A DNA stretch of 64,000 nucleotides from the NCBI RefSeq assembly GCF_036634195.1, contig NZ_JAZIFY010000001.1:4102501-4166500 (forward strand), read 5' to 3'. The notes under the pieces are model-generated. The model searched no databases and was not told where the DNA came from. It saw only the letters and a program-made list of their open reading frames with translations. This stretch comes from Streptomyces sp. P9-A4 (GTDB taxonomy: Bacteria; Actinomycetota; Actinomycetes; Streptomycetales; Streptomycetaceae). Shown piece by piece: positions 39,805 through 48,495 of the stretch. Made by a program: the position numbers and the translations under genes. Position 1 is the stretch's first letter. Every line of letters begins with the position of its first letter.

Positions 39805-40365
39805 TCAGGACAGGTGCCGGTACTTCCCCTGGTAGTACATGAGCGGGCCGCCCCCCGAGTGCGGGTCGACGGTCAGGACCCGGCCCACCACCAGCGTGTG
39901 GTCGCCCGCCACGACCCTGCTCTCCGTGCGGCACTCCAGGACCGCGAGCGCGCCGTCCATCAGCGGGGCGCCGCTCTCCTCGCCCCGGGTGTACGGCAGG
40001 TCCGCGAACAGCAGCCGGTCGCTCACGCGGTTCTTCATCGCGAAGCGGCCGGCGACGTGCCGCTGGTTCTCGCCGAGCATCGACACCGCCCATACGGGCA
40101 CCTCGGCGAGCAGGTCGTCCATGCGGGAGCCGTTGCGGAGGCTGACCAGGACCAGCGGCGGGTCGAGGGAGACCGACATGAAGGCGGTCGCCGTCATGCC
40201 GACGTCCTCGCCACGCGGGCCGTCGTCGGGGTCGTGCGCGGTCACCAGGACCACGCCCGCCGCGAGGCGGGACATCGCCGCCCGGAAGTCGTCGTTGCTC
40301 ACCCCCTCAGCATGGGGGATGGCCAGATCGGACACGGGGGGAGTGGCGGGAGTCTTCTGGAGCAC
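39805..40365 (-). CDS. Flavin reductase domain protein
   Basis: A 186-residue FMN-binding flavin reductase: FRAAMSRLAAGVVLVTAHDP at the N-terminus, the core TATAFMSVSLDPPLVLVSLR, and HTLVVGRVLTVDPHSGGGPL near the end. Such enzymes supply reduced flavin to two-component monooxygenases. No dedicated oxygenase is adjacent. The start is GTG 40365; an internal GTG at the start of the domain is possible. Confidence 0.85.
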   Translation of the reverse strand: MLQKTPATPPVSDLAIPHAEGVSNDDFRAAMSRLAAGVVLVTAHDPDDGPRGEDVGMTATAFMSVSLDPPLVLVSLRNGSRMDDLLAEVPVWAVSMLGENQRHVAGRFAMKNRVSDRLLFADLPYTRGEESGAPLMDGALAVLECRTESRVVAGDHTLVVGRVLTVDPHSGGGPLMYYQGKYRHLS

Positions 40366-40533
40366 ATCCGCACGCTAGTCCGGGTCCTCCGGTGCCCGCA
40401 TCGGGCTCGGGGACCAGTCCGGGACCCCCGCCGGACCTAGGTCTCCGTCGTGCAGGGCCGGTGTTCCCGCGTCGGGCCGGTGGCCCCGGCACCCAAGGGC
40501 CGACCGGGTTGTAGGCGACCCGCCCATGACCTG

Positions 40534-40551
40534 CTGTGACTTGAGTCACAG
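40534..40551. promoter_or_regulatory. BldD-box-like dyad upstream of cdgB
   Basis: CTGTGACTTGAGTCACAG contains arms CTGTGAC and GTCACAG, close to the GTGAC/GTCAC half-sites of BldD boxes. A TAGTAT -10-like hexamer follows at 40556-40561, so the dyad would overlap the -35. cdgB is an established direct target of BldD in S. coelicolor, which supports the reading. The half-site spacing should be compared with the published matrix. Confidence 0.5.
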
Positions 40552-40610
40552 AGGCTAGTATTTGCTGACCCTGTGTACCGGGTGTGCAGCTCGCTGTGAT
40601 TCAGTGGCGA

Positions 40611-40641
40611 TGACAGTGCACGGTAAGTCGTGACTGTGCAC
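40611..40641. repeat. Direct repeat TGACWGTGCAC upstream of cdgB
   Basis: TGACAGTGCAC (40611-40621) and TGACTGTGCAC (40631-40641) are 20 bp apart, two helical turns, in the cdgB leader. Possibly a second regulator site. Confidence 0.5.
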
Positions 40642-40696
40642 CACGAAGCCGATGAGAACCCTGGAGTTGCTGTCGAGGTCTCGGGGAGAGCGAGCG

Positions 40697-42547
40697 ATGG
40701 AGACCGAGTCGGAGCCGTACGTCCGTCTCTCGACCCTGCGGCAGCTGCATCAGGTCGTGGCGGACCTCAACACCGCGCGCAGCCTGGCCGACACCCTGCA
40801 GACCGTCGCCGACGGTGTGGTCGTCGGTCTCAACTACGAGCTGTGCTGCGTCAACCTCGTACGCCCCGACGGTGACCTCGTCGTCGCCGCCTTCGCCGGA
40901 AGCACCGCCGCCGAGGCGCTGATCACCGGCCGGGTCGGCTCCCGCGCCTCCTGGGAGCGGCGCCTCTCCATGGCGGACTCCTGGGGCGACCTGCGGTTCA
41001 TCCCGCACACCGAGGGCTGGGTGCTCATGGAGGACGACGTCCCCCAGTGGCACACCGACGGCCCCGCCCCCCGCTTCGAGGACGAGTGGCACCCCCACGA
41101 CCGCCTCTACGCCCCCATGTACGCCTCCGGCTCCGGCCGCGAACTCCTCGGCGTCATATCCGTCGACCGCCCGCGCAACGGCCGGCACCCCGGCCCCTGG
41201 GGCCAGGAGGCGCTCCAGATGTACGCCTCCCAGTCGGCCATCGCCATCAGCAACGCCCGCCTCCGCTCCAACATGCAGCGCGCCCTCGTCCGGCTGGAGC
41301 GCGAGCAGCAGGCCCTCCGCGCCAGCGAGGAGTCCTTCCGGCAGGCCTTCGAGTACGCCCCCTCCGGCATGGCCATCGCCGAGATGGGCGGCGACCAGCA
41401 CGGCCGTCTCCTCCGTACCAACGACGCCCTGTGCCGGCTCCTCGGCCGGCCCGCCTCCGTCATGCGGCGCTACTCCTTCGCCGACCTCGTCCACCCCGAG
41501 GACATAGGGACACTGCTGCGGACCTCCGCCGAGGGCGGCCGGGCCGAGCTGCGGCTCGGGCGGCGTGACGGCACGTACGTGTGGGTGTCCCTCCGTAACT
41601 CCGTCGTCGCCGACACCGCCGACGGCCCCCGTTTCCTCCTCACCCACGTCGAGGACATCGAGGAGCGCAAGCGGCACGAGCTCCAGCTCGCCCATCGCGC
41701 CTCGCACGACGCCCTGACCGGCCTCCCCAACAGCGCCGAGCTGCGGTCCCGGCTCTCCGCCCGCCTCTGCGAGCGCCCGACGGCGCCCGGCCCCGCCGTC
41801 GAGGTCGCGTACGGCGGGTACGAGACGCCGGGGTACGACTCCCAGCGCGACGGCGGGTACGAGACGGCGGGGTACGGCACCGAGGGGTACGACTCCCAGC
41901 GCGACGGCGGATACGACACCGGAACCGGCCCCGGCACCGGGCACGACGGCGGCTACGACCCCGCGTACGACTCCGGCGACTCCGGCCGCCCCGGCCACGA
42001 CCCCGCTCCCACCGCTCCCTCCGGCTACGGCGGCTCCCCGTACGAGCACGCCCACGAGCACGGCTTCGGTTTCGAGCCGGCCGGCGTCGGCCCGTACGAC
42101 CACCACGTCCACACCGTCGCGCCCACGGACGGCGACGTCGACGACGGCACCAAGGGGCTCGCCGTCCTCTTCTGCGACCTCGACGGCTTCAAGTCGATCA
42201 ACGACCGCTTCGGGCACCACACCGGCGACGCCGTCCTCATCGAGGTGGCCCGCCGGCTCACCACCGGCGTCCGCGACGGGGACACCGTCGCCCGGCTCGG
42301 TGGTGACGAGTTCGTCGTCCTCGCCGACGGCCTCGGCGCGGCCGACGCCGCTGACCTGGCCGTACGCCTCCGCAACGCGATCATTCCGCCCATCCGGGTG
42401 GACGGGCGGGCCGTTCGGGTGGGGGCGAGCTTCGGCATCGGATGGGCCGAATGCGGGATGACGGTGGAGGAGGTCCTGAACTCCGCCGACCAACGGATGT
42501 ACGTGGAGAAGCGCTCCCGTGCCAAGGTCCACCGCCGCGCCGGCTGA
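40697..42547 (+). CDS. cdgB: CdgB: GAF-PAS-GGDEF diguanylate cyclase
   Basis: 616 residues. GAF (about 20-190), PAS/PAC (about 207-325) and GGDEF follow in order. The GGDEF domain starts at SHDALTGLPNS (336-346), is interrupted by a Gly/Tyr/Asp-rich low-complexity insert (about 361-486), and resumes at LAVLFCDLDGF. The active site is GGDEF (535-539), with an inhibitory I-site RDGD (526-529) five residues before it. CdgB makes c-di-GMP, which arms BldD and delays sporulation. ATG 40697 follows GGGGAGAG. A BldD-like dyad lies upstream, suggesting a feedback loop. Confidence 0.92.
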   Translation: METESEPYVRLSTLRQLHQVVADLNTARSLADTLQTVADGVVVGLNYELCCVNLVRPDGDLVVAAFAGSTAAEALITGRVGSRASWERRLSMADSWGDLRFIPHTEGWVLMEDDVPQWHTDGPAPRFEDEWHPHDRLYAPMYASGSGRELLGVISVDRPRNGRHPGPWGQEALQMYASQSAIAISNARLRSNMQRALVRLEREQQALRASEESFRQAFEYAPSGMAIAEMGGDQHGRLLRTNDALCRLLGRPASVMRRYSFADLVHPEDIGTLLRTSAEGGRAELRLGRRDGTYVWVSLRNSVVADTADGPRFLLTHVEDIEERKRHELQLAHRASHDALTGLPNSAELRSRLSARLCERPTAPGPAVEVAYGGYETPGYDSQRDGGYETAGYGTEGYDSQRDGGYDTGTGPGTGHDGGYDPAYDSGDSGRPGHDPAPTAPSGYGGSPYEHAHEHGFGFEPAGVGPYDHHVHTVAPTDGDVDDGTKGLAVLFCDLDGFKSINDRFGHHTGDAVLIEVARRLTTGVRDGDTVARLGGDEFVVLADGLGAADAADLAVRLRNAIIPPIRVDGRAVRVGASFGIGWAECGMTVEEVLNSADQRMYVEKRSRAKVHRRAG

Positions 42548-42642
42548 GGCGCCGGACACGCCCGGGCCCGCTTCGGCGGCTGCTCCGTTCGGGGTAGGCT
42601 CGGCCGGTCGGCGACGGCTGGCGAGCATGGAGAGGAACCCGG

Positions 42643-43608
42643 ATGGCTGCCGGTAACGACGGCGCGAACACGCCCGAGAACGACGACCCGTTCGGCTACC
42701 TGTACGAGGACGGTCAGGCGGCGGGCGCCCAGCCCCCGCAGGGCGGTGGCTACGGCTACCCCGGCCCCGCGCAGGCGCAGCCAGGCGTCCCCCGCACCTC
42801 GTACAACCAGGTCAGGACGGTCGGCGAGCGCCAGTACGGGCAGCCGCCGCAGGGTCAGCAGCCCTACGTGCCGCCGCAGCAGCAGGCCCCCTACGGGCAG
42901 CCGCAGGCGCAGTACGCCGCCCCCGAGACGTACGGCGGCCAGCCGCCCCGCCAGGCCCCGCAGCAGCAGCACCACGGCGGCTCCGGCCGCGGCCCGAACA
43001 CCAAGGGTCTGCTGATCGGCGCGGTCGCGGTCGTCGCGGTCGTCGTGATCGCCATCACCGCCGCTGTGATCAACAACTCTGGCGGCGACAACAAGGACAA
43101 GCAGGCCGGCGGCGGCACCGCCCCCACCGCGCCCACGACGGTCTCGGAGAAGCCGAGCGACGAGCCGAGCCCCGACAAGACGCCGGTGGAGCTGCCGAAG
43201 CAGGAGGCGGCCACCCTGAAGCTGGGCGGTTCCGCGAGCCTCGCCAAGGACGTCCCGGGCGCCGAGGGTGCGGACGGCACGTACGTCGGCGGCTTCAACC
43301 AGGTCGGTTCCTCGGTGACGTGGAAGGCGAACATGCCGGTGGACGGCAAGTACCGCCTCACCGTGCGCTACACGATTCCCGCGGTCGACGCCTTCGCCAC
43401 CCTGACGGTCAACGGGAAGCCGAACTCGCAGCCGATCGGACTGAAGAACTTCATCAAGTCCTCGGACCCGAACCTGGAGAAGAACTGGCAGACCACCTGG
43501 GCGCCGGTCGACCTCAAGAAGGGCGAGAACGAGATCAAGATCTCGTGCGAGACGGGCAACCAGTGCAACGTGCTGCTCGACTGGCTGGAAGTCGTCCAGG
43601 CCCCGTAG
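42643..43608 (+). CDS. Membrane-anchored protein with C-terminal carbohydrate-binding-like domain
   Basis: 321 residues. A long Pro/Gln/Gly/Tyr-rich cytoplasmic N-terminus (1-120), one membrane helix (GLLIGAVAVVAVVVIAITAA), a Thr/Pro-rich spacer, and an extracellular domain (about 195-321) ending NQCNVLLDWLEVVQAP follow in order. The last has the layout of CBM6/CBM35 modules that bind polysaccharide. It is a conserved neighbour of cdgB. A cell-wall-sensing or structural role is inferred. Confidence 0.8.
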   Translation: MAAGNDGANTPENDDPFGYLYEDGQAAGAQPPQGGGYGYPGPAQAQPGVPRTSYNQVRTVGERQYGQPPQGQQPYVPPQQQAPYGQPQAQYAAPETYGGQPPRQAPQQQHHGGSGRGPNTKGLLIGAVAVVAVVVIAITAAVINNSGGDNKDKQAGGGTAPTAPTTVSEKPSDEPSPDKTPVELPKQEAATLKLGGSASLAKDVPGAEGADGTYVGGFNQVGSSVTWKANMPVDGKYRLTVRYTIPAVDAFATLTVNGKPNSQPIGLKNFIKSSDPNLEKNWQTTWAPVDLKKGENEIKISCETGNQCNVLLDWLEVVQAP

Positions 43609-43630
43609 GGCAGACCCCGTAGGGCCGGTT

Positions 43631-43652
43631 CCGTGGGGCTGATACCCCACGG
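43631..43652. terminator. Bidirectional terminator
   Basis: CCGTGGGG and CCCCACGG pair with loop CTGATA between the convergent membrane-protein and sugar-kinase genes. Confidence 0.65.
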
Positions 43653-43674
43653 CGCGGTCGCTACGGTCCGGTCG

Positions 43675-44601
43675 CTACACCCGCGCCGACTCCTCGGTCA
43701 CCTTCACCCGGGGCAGCAGTTCCTCGTACGCCGCGCGGTCGAACTCCCCGGCCACCGGGGAGAGCACCGTCGCCGCCGAGAGGGCGACCGCCCGGGTCAG
43801 CCGTTCGGGCCAGGGGGCGTCGTCGGCCAGGCCCGAGAGCAGGCCCGCTACCGCCGAGTCGCCCGCGCCCGTCGGGTTGCCCTTCACCGCCGCCGGCGGG
43901 GCCGCGCGCCACAGGCCCTCCGGGGTGGCGGCGAGCAGGCCTTCGGGGCCGAGCGAGGAGACGACCGTGCGCGCGCCCCGGCCCCGTGCCTCGCGCGTCG
44001 CGCGCAGCGGATCGCGGGAGCCGGTGAGCTGGGCGAGTTCCTCGGCGTTCGGCTTGACCAGGTCCGGGCGGGCGGCGATGCCCCGCCGCAGCGGCTCGCC
44101 GCTGGTGTCCAGGAGGACGGGGACACCGGCCGTCCTGGAGAGCCGGACGAGTTCCGCGTACGCCCCCACGTGGATGCCCGGCGGGAGGCTGCCGCAGAGC
44201 GCGACCGCCGAGGCACCGTCGAGGAGTTCCGTGAAGCGGTCGCGGAAGGCGGTCCACTCGGCGGCCGAGACGGTCGGTCCGGGTTCGTTGAGCTGGGTGG
44301 TGTCGCCGGTCGTCGCGTCGACGATCGCGACGGTACGGCGGGTGGGGCCCGCGGTGTCGACGAGTTCGTCACGGACGGGCGTCGCGGCGAGTTGTTCGCG
44401 CAGGACGGCGCCGGTGGCGCCGCCCGCGAAACCGGTGGCGACCGTCTCGTGGCCGAGGGCCGCGAGGACCCGGGCGACGTTGAGGCCCTTGCCGCCGGGG
44501 CGTTCGATGACCTGGGTGACGCGGTGGGAGGCGTGCGGGGTGAGGGCGGGGACCCGGTAGGTCAGGTCCAGCGCCGTGTTGAGGGTGACCGTGAGGATCA
44601 A
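43675..44601 (-). CDS. PfkB-family sugar kinase (1-phosphofructokinase/tagatose-6-P kinase type)
   Basis: A 308-residue PfkB kinase. Substrate motif GGKGLNVARVLAALG and the ATP/catalytic motif GNPTGAGDSAVAGLL are both intact. The N-terminus ILTVTLNTALDLTYRV is typical of the FruK/LacC subgroup that phosphorylates hexose phosphates. The start is TTG 44601 with GGAGGGTGG upstream. It follows the nagK-nagA operon on the same strand but beyond a strong terminator, so it is a separate unit probably serving amino-sugar or hexose breakdown. Confidence 0.85.
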   Translation of the reverse strand: MILTVTLNTALDLTYRVPALTPHASHRVTQVIERPGGKGLNVARVLAALGHETVATGFAGGATGAVLREQLAATPVRDELVDTAGPTRRTVAIVDATTGDTTQLNEPGPTVSAAEWTAFRDRFTELLDGASAVALCGSLPPGIHVGAYAELVRLSRTAGVPVLLDTSGEPLRRGIAARPDLVKPNAEELAQLTGSRDPLRATREARGRGARTVVSSLGPEGLLAATPEGLWRAAPPAAVKGNPTGAGDSAVAGLLSGLADDAPWPERLTRAVALSAATVLSPVAGEFDRAAYEELLPRVKVTEESARV

Positions 44602-44675
44602 GACCTGTCCACCCTCCGTACTCCGTGTGAAGTCCTGCGGAACGTCCGCTCCGACGGGCACCGATCATGCCAAAC

Positions 44676-44711
44676 GAAAAGCGGTTGGCCCAGACCCCCG
44701 GGCCAACCGCT
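44676..44711 (-). terminator. Terminator of the nagK-nagA operon
   Basis: AGCGGTTGGCCC and GGGCCAACCGCT form 12-bp arms with an 8-nt loop. On the minus strand the stem is followed by TTTT. It lies 19 nt after the nagA stop. Confidence 0.85.
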
Positions 44712-44729
44712 CTCCTGAGTGACACCTGA

Positions 44730-45884
44730 TCAGACGGCTGTGCCCGCCGTCGGGTCGACGATCCACTCGCCCTTGCGCATGACGCCCTTGATGTCGAACG
44801 CGGCGTCGAGGACCACGATGTCGGCGTCCTTGCCGGGCTCCAGGGAGCCGACGCGGTCGTACACGCCGAGCAGCCGGGCCGGGTTGGCGGAGATGGCCTG
44901 GACGACCGCTTCGACGGGGAGGCCGTCGATCGTCGCGGCGCGCTTGAACGCGCGGTCCAGGGTGAGGGTGGACCCGGCGATGGAGCCGCCCTCGACGAGG
45001 CGGGCCACGCTGTCCTTCACCTCGACCTCCAGCGGGCCGAGCATGTAGCGGCCGTCGCCGAAGCCCGCCGCGTCCATCGCGTCGGTGATGAAGGCGACCC
45101 GCCCGGGACCCGCGTGGTGGAAGGCGAGCTCCAGGGCGGCGGGGTGCAGATGGGTGCCGTCGTTGATGAGCTCGACGGTGATCCGCTCGTCCTCCAGGAG
45201 GGCGGCGATCGGGCCGGGGGCGCGGTGGCCGAGCGCGGGCATCGCGTTGTAGAGGTGGGTGGCGACGGTGGCGCCCGCGTCGATGGCCTCGACGGTCTGC
45301 TCGTACGAGGCGTCGGTGTGGCCGATGGCGGCGATCACGCCGTGCTCGGCGAGCAGCCGTACGGAGTCGATGCCGCCGGGCAGCTCGGTGGCGAGGGTGA
45401 CCATCTTGGCCTGGCCGCGGGCCGCGTCGATCAGCTTGCGGACATCGGCCGGGTCGGGGTCGCGCAGCAGCGTCTCGTCGTGGGCGCCCTTGCGGCAGGG
45501 GGAGATGAACGGGCCCTCGAAGTGCAGGCCGGCCAGGTCGCCCTGCTCGGCGAGCTCGGAGAGCAGCCCGGCCCGCCGGGTGAGGAAGTCCATCTCGCCG
45601 GTGACGAAGGAGGCGACGACGGTGGTGGTGCCGTGCAGCCGGTGGGTGTGGACGCCCTTGAGGACGTCGTCGACGGTGCCGGAGGTGAAGGACGCGCCGC
45701 CGCCGCCGTGGTTGTGCATGTCGACGAAGCCGGGGACGAGCCAGTGGCCGGTCAGGTCGAGGGCGGGGGTGGCCTCGGGGGCCGCGCCCGCGATGCGGTC
45801 GCCGTCGACGATCACGCGTCCGTTCTCGACGATCCCGGTGGGCAGCACGACGTGTGCGCCGGCGAGAACCTTGTGATCGGCCAT
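44730..45884 (-). CDS. nagA: N-acetylglucosamine-6-phosphate deacetylase
   Basis: A 384-residue amidohydrolase with the beta-barrel metal motif FVDMHNHGGGG, HFEGPFISP, AIGHTDASYE, HLYNAMPAL and ITDAMDAAG (catalytic Asp). It converts GlcNAc-6-P to GlcN-6-P and acetate. The ATG at 45884 overlaps the nagK stop (ATGA). The pair equals SCO4284-SCO4285 of S. coelicolor. GlcN-6-P and GlcNAc-6-P are the effectors that release DasR, so this operon links chitin/GlcNAc use to development and antibiotic control. Confidence 0.93.
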   Translation of the reverse strand: MADHKVLAGAHVVLPTGIVENGRVIVDGDRIAGAAPEATPALDLTGHWLVPGFVDMHNHGGGGASFTSGTVDDVLKGVHTHRLHGTTTVVASFVTGEMDFLTRRAGLLSELAEQGDLAGLHFEGPFISPCRKGAHDETLLRDPDPADVRKLIDAARGQAKMVTLATELPGGIDSVRLLAEHGVIAAIGHTDASYEQTVEAIDAGATVATHLYNAMPALGHRAPGPIAALLEDERITVELINDGTHLHPAALELAFHHAGPGRVAFITDAMDAAGFGDGRYMLGPLEVEVKDSVARLVEGGSIAGSTLTLDRAFKRAATIDGLPVEAVVQAISANPARLLGVYDRVGSLEPGKDADIVVLDAAFDIKGVMRKGEWIVDPTAGTAV

Positions 45885-46834
45885 CAGGCGGAAACCTCCG
45901 AGTCGGTGGGGCGCTGTTCGGCGAGCAGGTCCCAGGCGAGGAGGCCCGCGCCCAGGCATCCGGCGGTGTCCCCGAGGGCCGCCGGGACGATGGCGGGCAG
46001 CTTCTGGAACGTGACTCGCTCCTCCACCGCGGCCCGAAGTGGTGTGAACAACGTTTCCCCGGCCTCGGCGAGTCCGCCACCGATGATGAGCGTGCGGGGG
46101 TCCAGCAGGGTGAGCGCCGTGACCAGGCCGTCGGCGAGGGCGTCGACGGCGTCCTGCCACACCCGTACGGCCGTGGGGTCGCCGGATTCGACGGCCTTCG
46201 CGCAGTCGGCGGCGTCGGCCTCGGGGTCGCCGCTGGCCCCGGCCCAGGCCTGGGAGACGGCGGAGGCGGAGGCGTACCGCTCCAGGCAGCCGCGCTGGCC
46301 GCAGCCGCACTCCGTACCGCCGGGGCGGACGACGATGTGGCCGATCTCGCCGGCGTAGCCGTGGGCGCCGGCCTCGATGCGGTCGCCGATGCCGATGGCG
46401 CCGGCGATGCCGGTGCCGAGGGGGACGAAGAGGAAGCGGTCCGCGCCGTTGCCCGCGCCGATACGGCCTTCGGCGAGGCCGCCGGTGCGCACGTCGTGGC
46501 CGAGGGCGACGGGGATGCCGCCGAGCCGGCGGCTGAGGAGTTCGCGCATGGGAACGTCGCGCCAGCCGAGGTTGGCGGCGTAGACGGCGATGCCGTTCTC
46601 CGCGTCGACGATTCCGGGGACGGCGACTCCGGCGGCCGCGGCGGGCTCTCCGTACCGCTCGGCGCCGAGGCTTCCGAGTTCCTCGGCGAAGCCGAGGATG
46701 GTCTCCACGACGGCCTCGGGCCCGCGGTCGCGCCCGGTGGCGCGGCGGGCCTCGTGGAGCAGCGTGCCGTCCGCCCCGACAAGGGCGGCCTTCATACCGG
46801 TGCCGCCCACATCCAGGGCGATGACGTGTCTCAC
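45884..46834 (-). CDS. nagK: N-acetylglucosamine kinase (ROK family)
   Basis: A 316-residue ROK kinase: ATP site ALDVGGTGMKAAL, catalytic region LGHDVRTGGLAEGRIG, zinc motif CGCGQRGCLERY with the preceding HIVVRPGG, and adenosine site LIIGGGLAEAGETL. The start is GTG 46834 without a good Shine-Dalgarno. A dre-like DasR site (46863-46878) lies 29 nt upstream. It phosphorylates GlcNAc that enters without PTS or is released from wall turnover, feeding nagA. No HTH domain is present, so it is the enzyme and not a ROK repressor. Confidence 0.9.
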   Translation of the reverse strand: MRHVIALDVGGTGMKAALVGADGTLLHEARRATGRDRGPEAVVETILGFAEELGSLGAERYGEPAAAAGVAVPGIVDAENGIAVYAANLGWRDVPMRELLSRRLGGIPVALGHDVRTGGLAEGRIGAGNGADRFLFVPLGTGIAGAIGIGDRIEAGAHGYAGEIGHIVVRPGGTECGCGQRGCLERYASASAVSQAWAGASGDPEADAADCAKAVESGDPTAVRVWQDAVDALADGLVTALTLLDPRTLIIGGGLAEAGETLFTPLRAAVEERVTFQKLPAIVPAALGDTAGCLGAGLLAWDLLAEQRPTDSEVSA

Positions 46835-46862
46835 GAGGGACAGTTTGGCGCGGGAGGACCCA

Positions 46863-46878
46863 AAAGGTCTAGTCCACT
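46863..46878. promoter_or_regulatory. dre-like DasR site upstream of nagK
   Basis: AAAGGTCTAGTCCACT, read on the minus strand as AGTGGACTAGACCTTT, matches the dre consensus AGTGGTCTAGACCACT in 13 of 16 positions. It is placed just upstream of the nagK start, as for the known DasR-controlled nagKA operon. Confidence 0.7.
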
Positions 46879-46960
46879 GCTGAGGATTGTTGCGTACGGA
46901 TACAAATTCGGGACCAGCCATGGGCCCATCGTCCCCTTGGCGTTGCGGAAGTGATACCCC

Positions 46961-46976
46961 AGTGGTGTAGACCTCA
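46961..46976. promoter_or_regulatory. dre-like DasR site upstream of the sugar-binding lipoprotein
   Basis: AGTGGTGTAGACCTCA matches the dre consensus in 13 of 16 positions. It is about 80 nt upstream of the lipoprotein start and 98 nt from the nagK-side site, so one regulator may control both divergent units. Confidence 0.65.
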
Positions 46977-47057
46977 TACCCGCCGCCGGGAGAGACTTAC
47001 GGCCCTGCGCAGAGCAAACGTGCGGCTCGATGCAGCTCAACGACGAGCAAAAGGTGG

Positions 47058-48338
47058 ATGAAAAGCGTGCAGCGGCGACGATTCCTTGGACTGACCGCGG
47101 CCGCCGCCGCCCTCGGGCTGACCGCCACGGTCGCCGGCTGCGGCTCCCTCGGCGGCGACGCCGGCGACGTGACCCTGAGACTGGTCGCCGCCGACTACGA
47201 CCTCACGGGCGGCGACACCACCAAGAAGTACTGGACCGACCTCGTCGCCGCCTTCGAGGCGAAGCACCCGGGCGTCAAGGTCGAGGTGCAGATCGAGTCC
47301 TGGGACGACGTCGACCGCAAGGTCGCCGAGATGGTCAAGGCCGACAAGGCCCCCGACATCGCGCAGATCGGCGCCTACGCCGACTACGCCGCCGCCGGCG
47401 AGCTCTACGCCGCCGACGAACTCCTGTCCATCCCCGTCCAGGCCAACTTCCTCGCCCCGCTCGTCTCCGCCGGCGAGCACAAGCGCACCCAGTACGGCCT
47501 GCCGTTCGTCGCCTCCACCCGGCCGCTCTTCTACAACCAGGCCCTCTTCGACGACGCCGGGGTCGAGGCCCCCACCAGCTGGGACGAGCTGGCCGCCGCG
47601 GCCGGGAAGCTGAAGGACAACGGCGTCCGCACCCCCTTCGCGCTGCCGCTCGGCCCGGAGGAGGCCCAGGCCGAGGCCCTCATGTGGATGCTCAGCGCCG
47701 GTGGCGGCTGGACCGACGGCACCGACCACTACACGGTCGACTCCGACGCGAACGTCCGCACCTTCGAGTGGCTCAAGAAGAACCTCGTCGGCAAGGGCCT
47801 CACCGGCCCCGTCGCCCCCGGCAAGCTCAACCGCAAGGCCGCGTTCGCCGCCTTCGCGAACGGCGAGGTCGGCATGCTCAACGGCCACCCCTCGCTCCTG
47901 AAGGAAGCCGCCAAGAAGGGCGTCAAGGTCGGACAGGTCCCGCTGCCCGGCGCCGACGGCCCGGCGAAGGCCGCGATGGGCGTCGCCGACTGGATCATGG
48001 GCTTCAAGCAGAACGGTCACCGCAAGGAGATCGGCGACTTCCTCAACTTCGTCTTCAGCGACGAGAACGTCCTCAAGTTCGCCGGCGACAACGACCTCCT
48101 GCCGGTCACCGTCAGCGCCTCCGCCCGCATGGAGACCGAGCCCGAGCACGCCAACCTGCGCGTCTTCCTCAAGACGCTCCCGGACAGCCAGCTCCCGCCG
48201 GTCGGCAAGACCTCCTGGGCGAAGGTCAGCGAGAACGTGAAGCAGAACATCGGCAAGGCGGTCACCCCGGCGGGGCGTCCGGCGGACGTGCTCGGGGCGA
48301 TAGGCAAGGTGGCCACGGCGGCTGAGGCGGCGGAGTGA
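47058..48338 (+). CDS. Sugar-binding lipoprotein of an ABC importer (orphan)
   Basis: A 426-residue extracellular solute-binding protein of family 1. The signal is VQRRRFLGLTAAAAALGLTA with a twin-arginine-like RRRFLG and a lipobox ending in AGC. Core motifs are VEVQIESWDDVDRKVAEMVK, YGLPFVASTRPLFYN and AAFAAFANGEVGMLNGHPS. No permease or ATPase genes lie nearby, so it probably docks on a permease elsewhere with the shared MsiK ATPase. The dre-like site upstream suggests an amino-sugar ligand. Confidence 0.88.
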   Translation: MKSVQRRRFLGLTAAAAALGLTATVAGCGSLGGDAGDVTLRLVAADYDLTGGDTTKKYWTDLVAAFEAKHPGVKVEVQIESWDDVDRKVAEMVKADKAPDIAQIGAYADYAAAGELYAADELLSIPVQANFLAPLVSAGEHKRTQYGLPFVASTRPLFYNQALFDDAGVEAPTSWDELAAAAGKLKDNGVRTPFALPLGPEEAQAEALMWMLSAGGGWTDGTDHYTVDSDANVRTFEWLKKNLVGKGLTGPVAPGKLNRKAAFAAFANGEVGMLNGHPSLLKEAAKKGVKVGQVPLPGADGPAKAAMGVADWIMGFKQNGHRKEIGDFLNFVFSDENVLKFAGDNDLLPVTVSASARMETEPEHANLRVFLKTLPDSQLPPVGKTSWAKVSENVKQNIGKAVTPAGRPADVLGAIGKVATAAEAAE

Positions 48339-48495
48339 GCCGGGTGACCGGCAGCACGGCGGAGGCGGAGTGACCTGGCCGGCGACCGGCGGCGGTCGGC
48401 GTCACGGCGGTGGCCGGCGTCACGGCGCCGGCCGGGAGCGCGGAGTGCGCCGGGTGGGGACGGCGGCCGGGACCGCCGGGTAATAAGTTGGTCGT

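Larger units (their letters stand above)
40366..40696. other. Regulatory region of cdgB
   Basis: A 331-nt divergent intergenic region without a gene. It contains a dyad at 40534-40551 and an 11-bp direct repeat at 40611-40641, consistent with a heavily regulated developmental promoter. Nothing else is recognised. Confidence 0.5.

Noticed and set aside
44665..46782. Long frames antisense or out of frame over nagA and nagK
   Set aside because: They are Arg/Pro/Ala-rich with no motif, as expected from high-G+C third-position bias, while nagA and nagK show complete family motifs.
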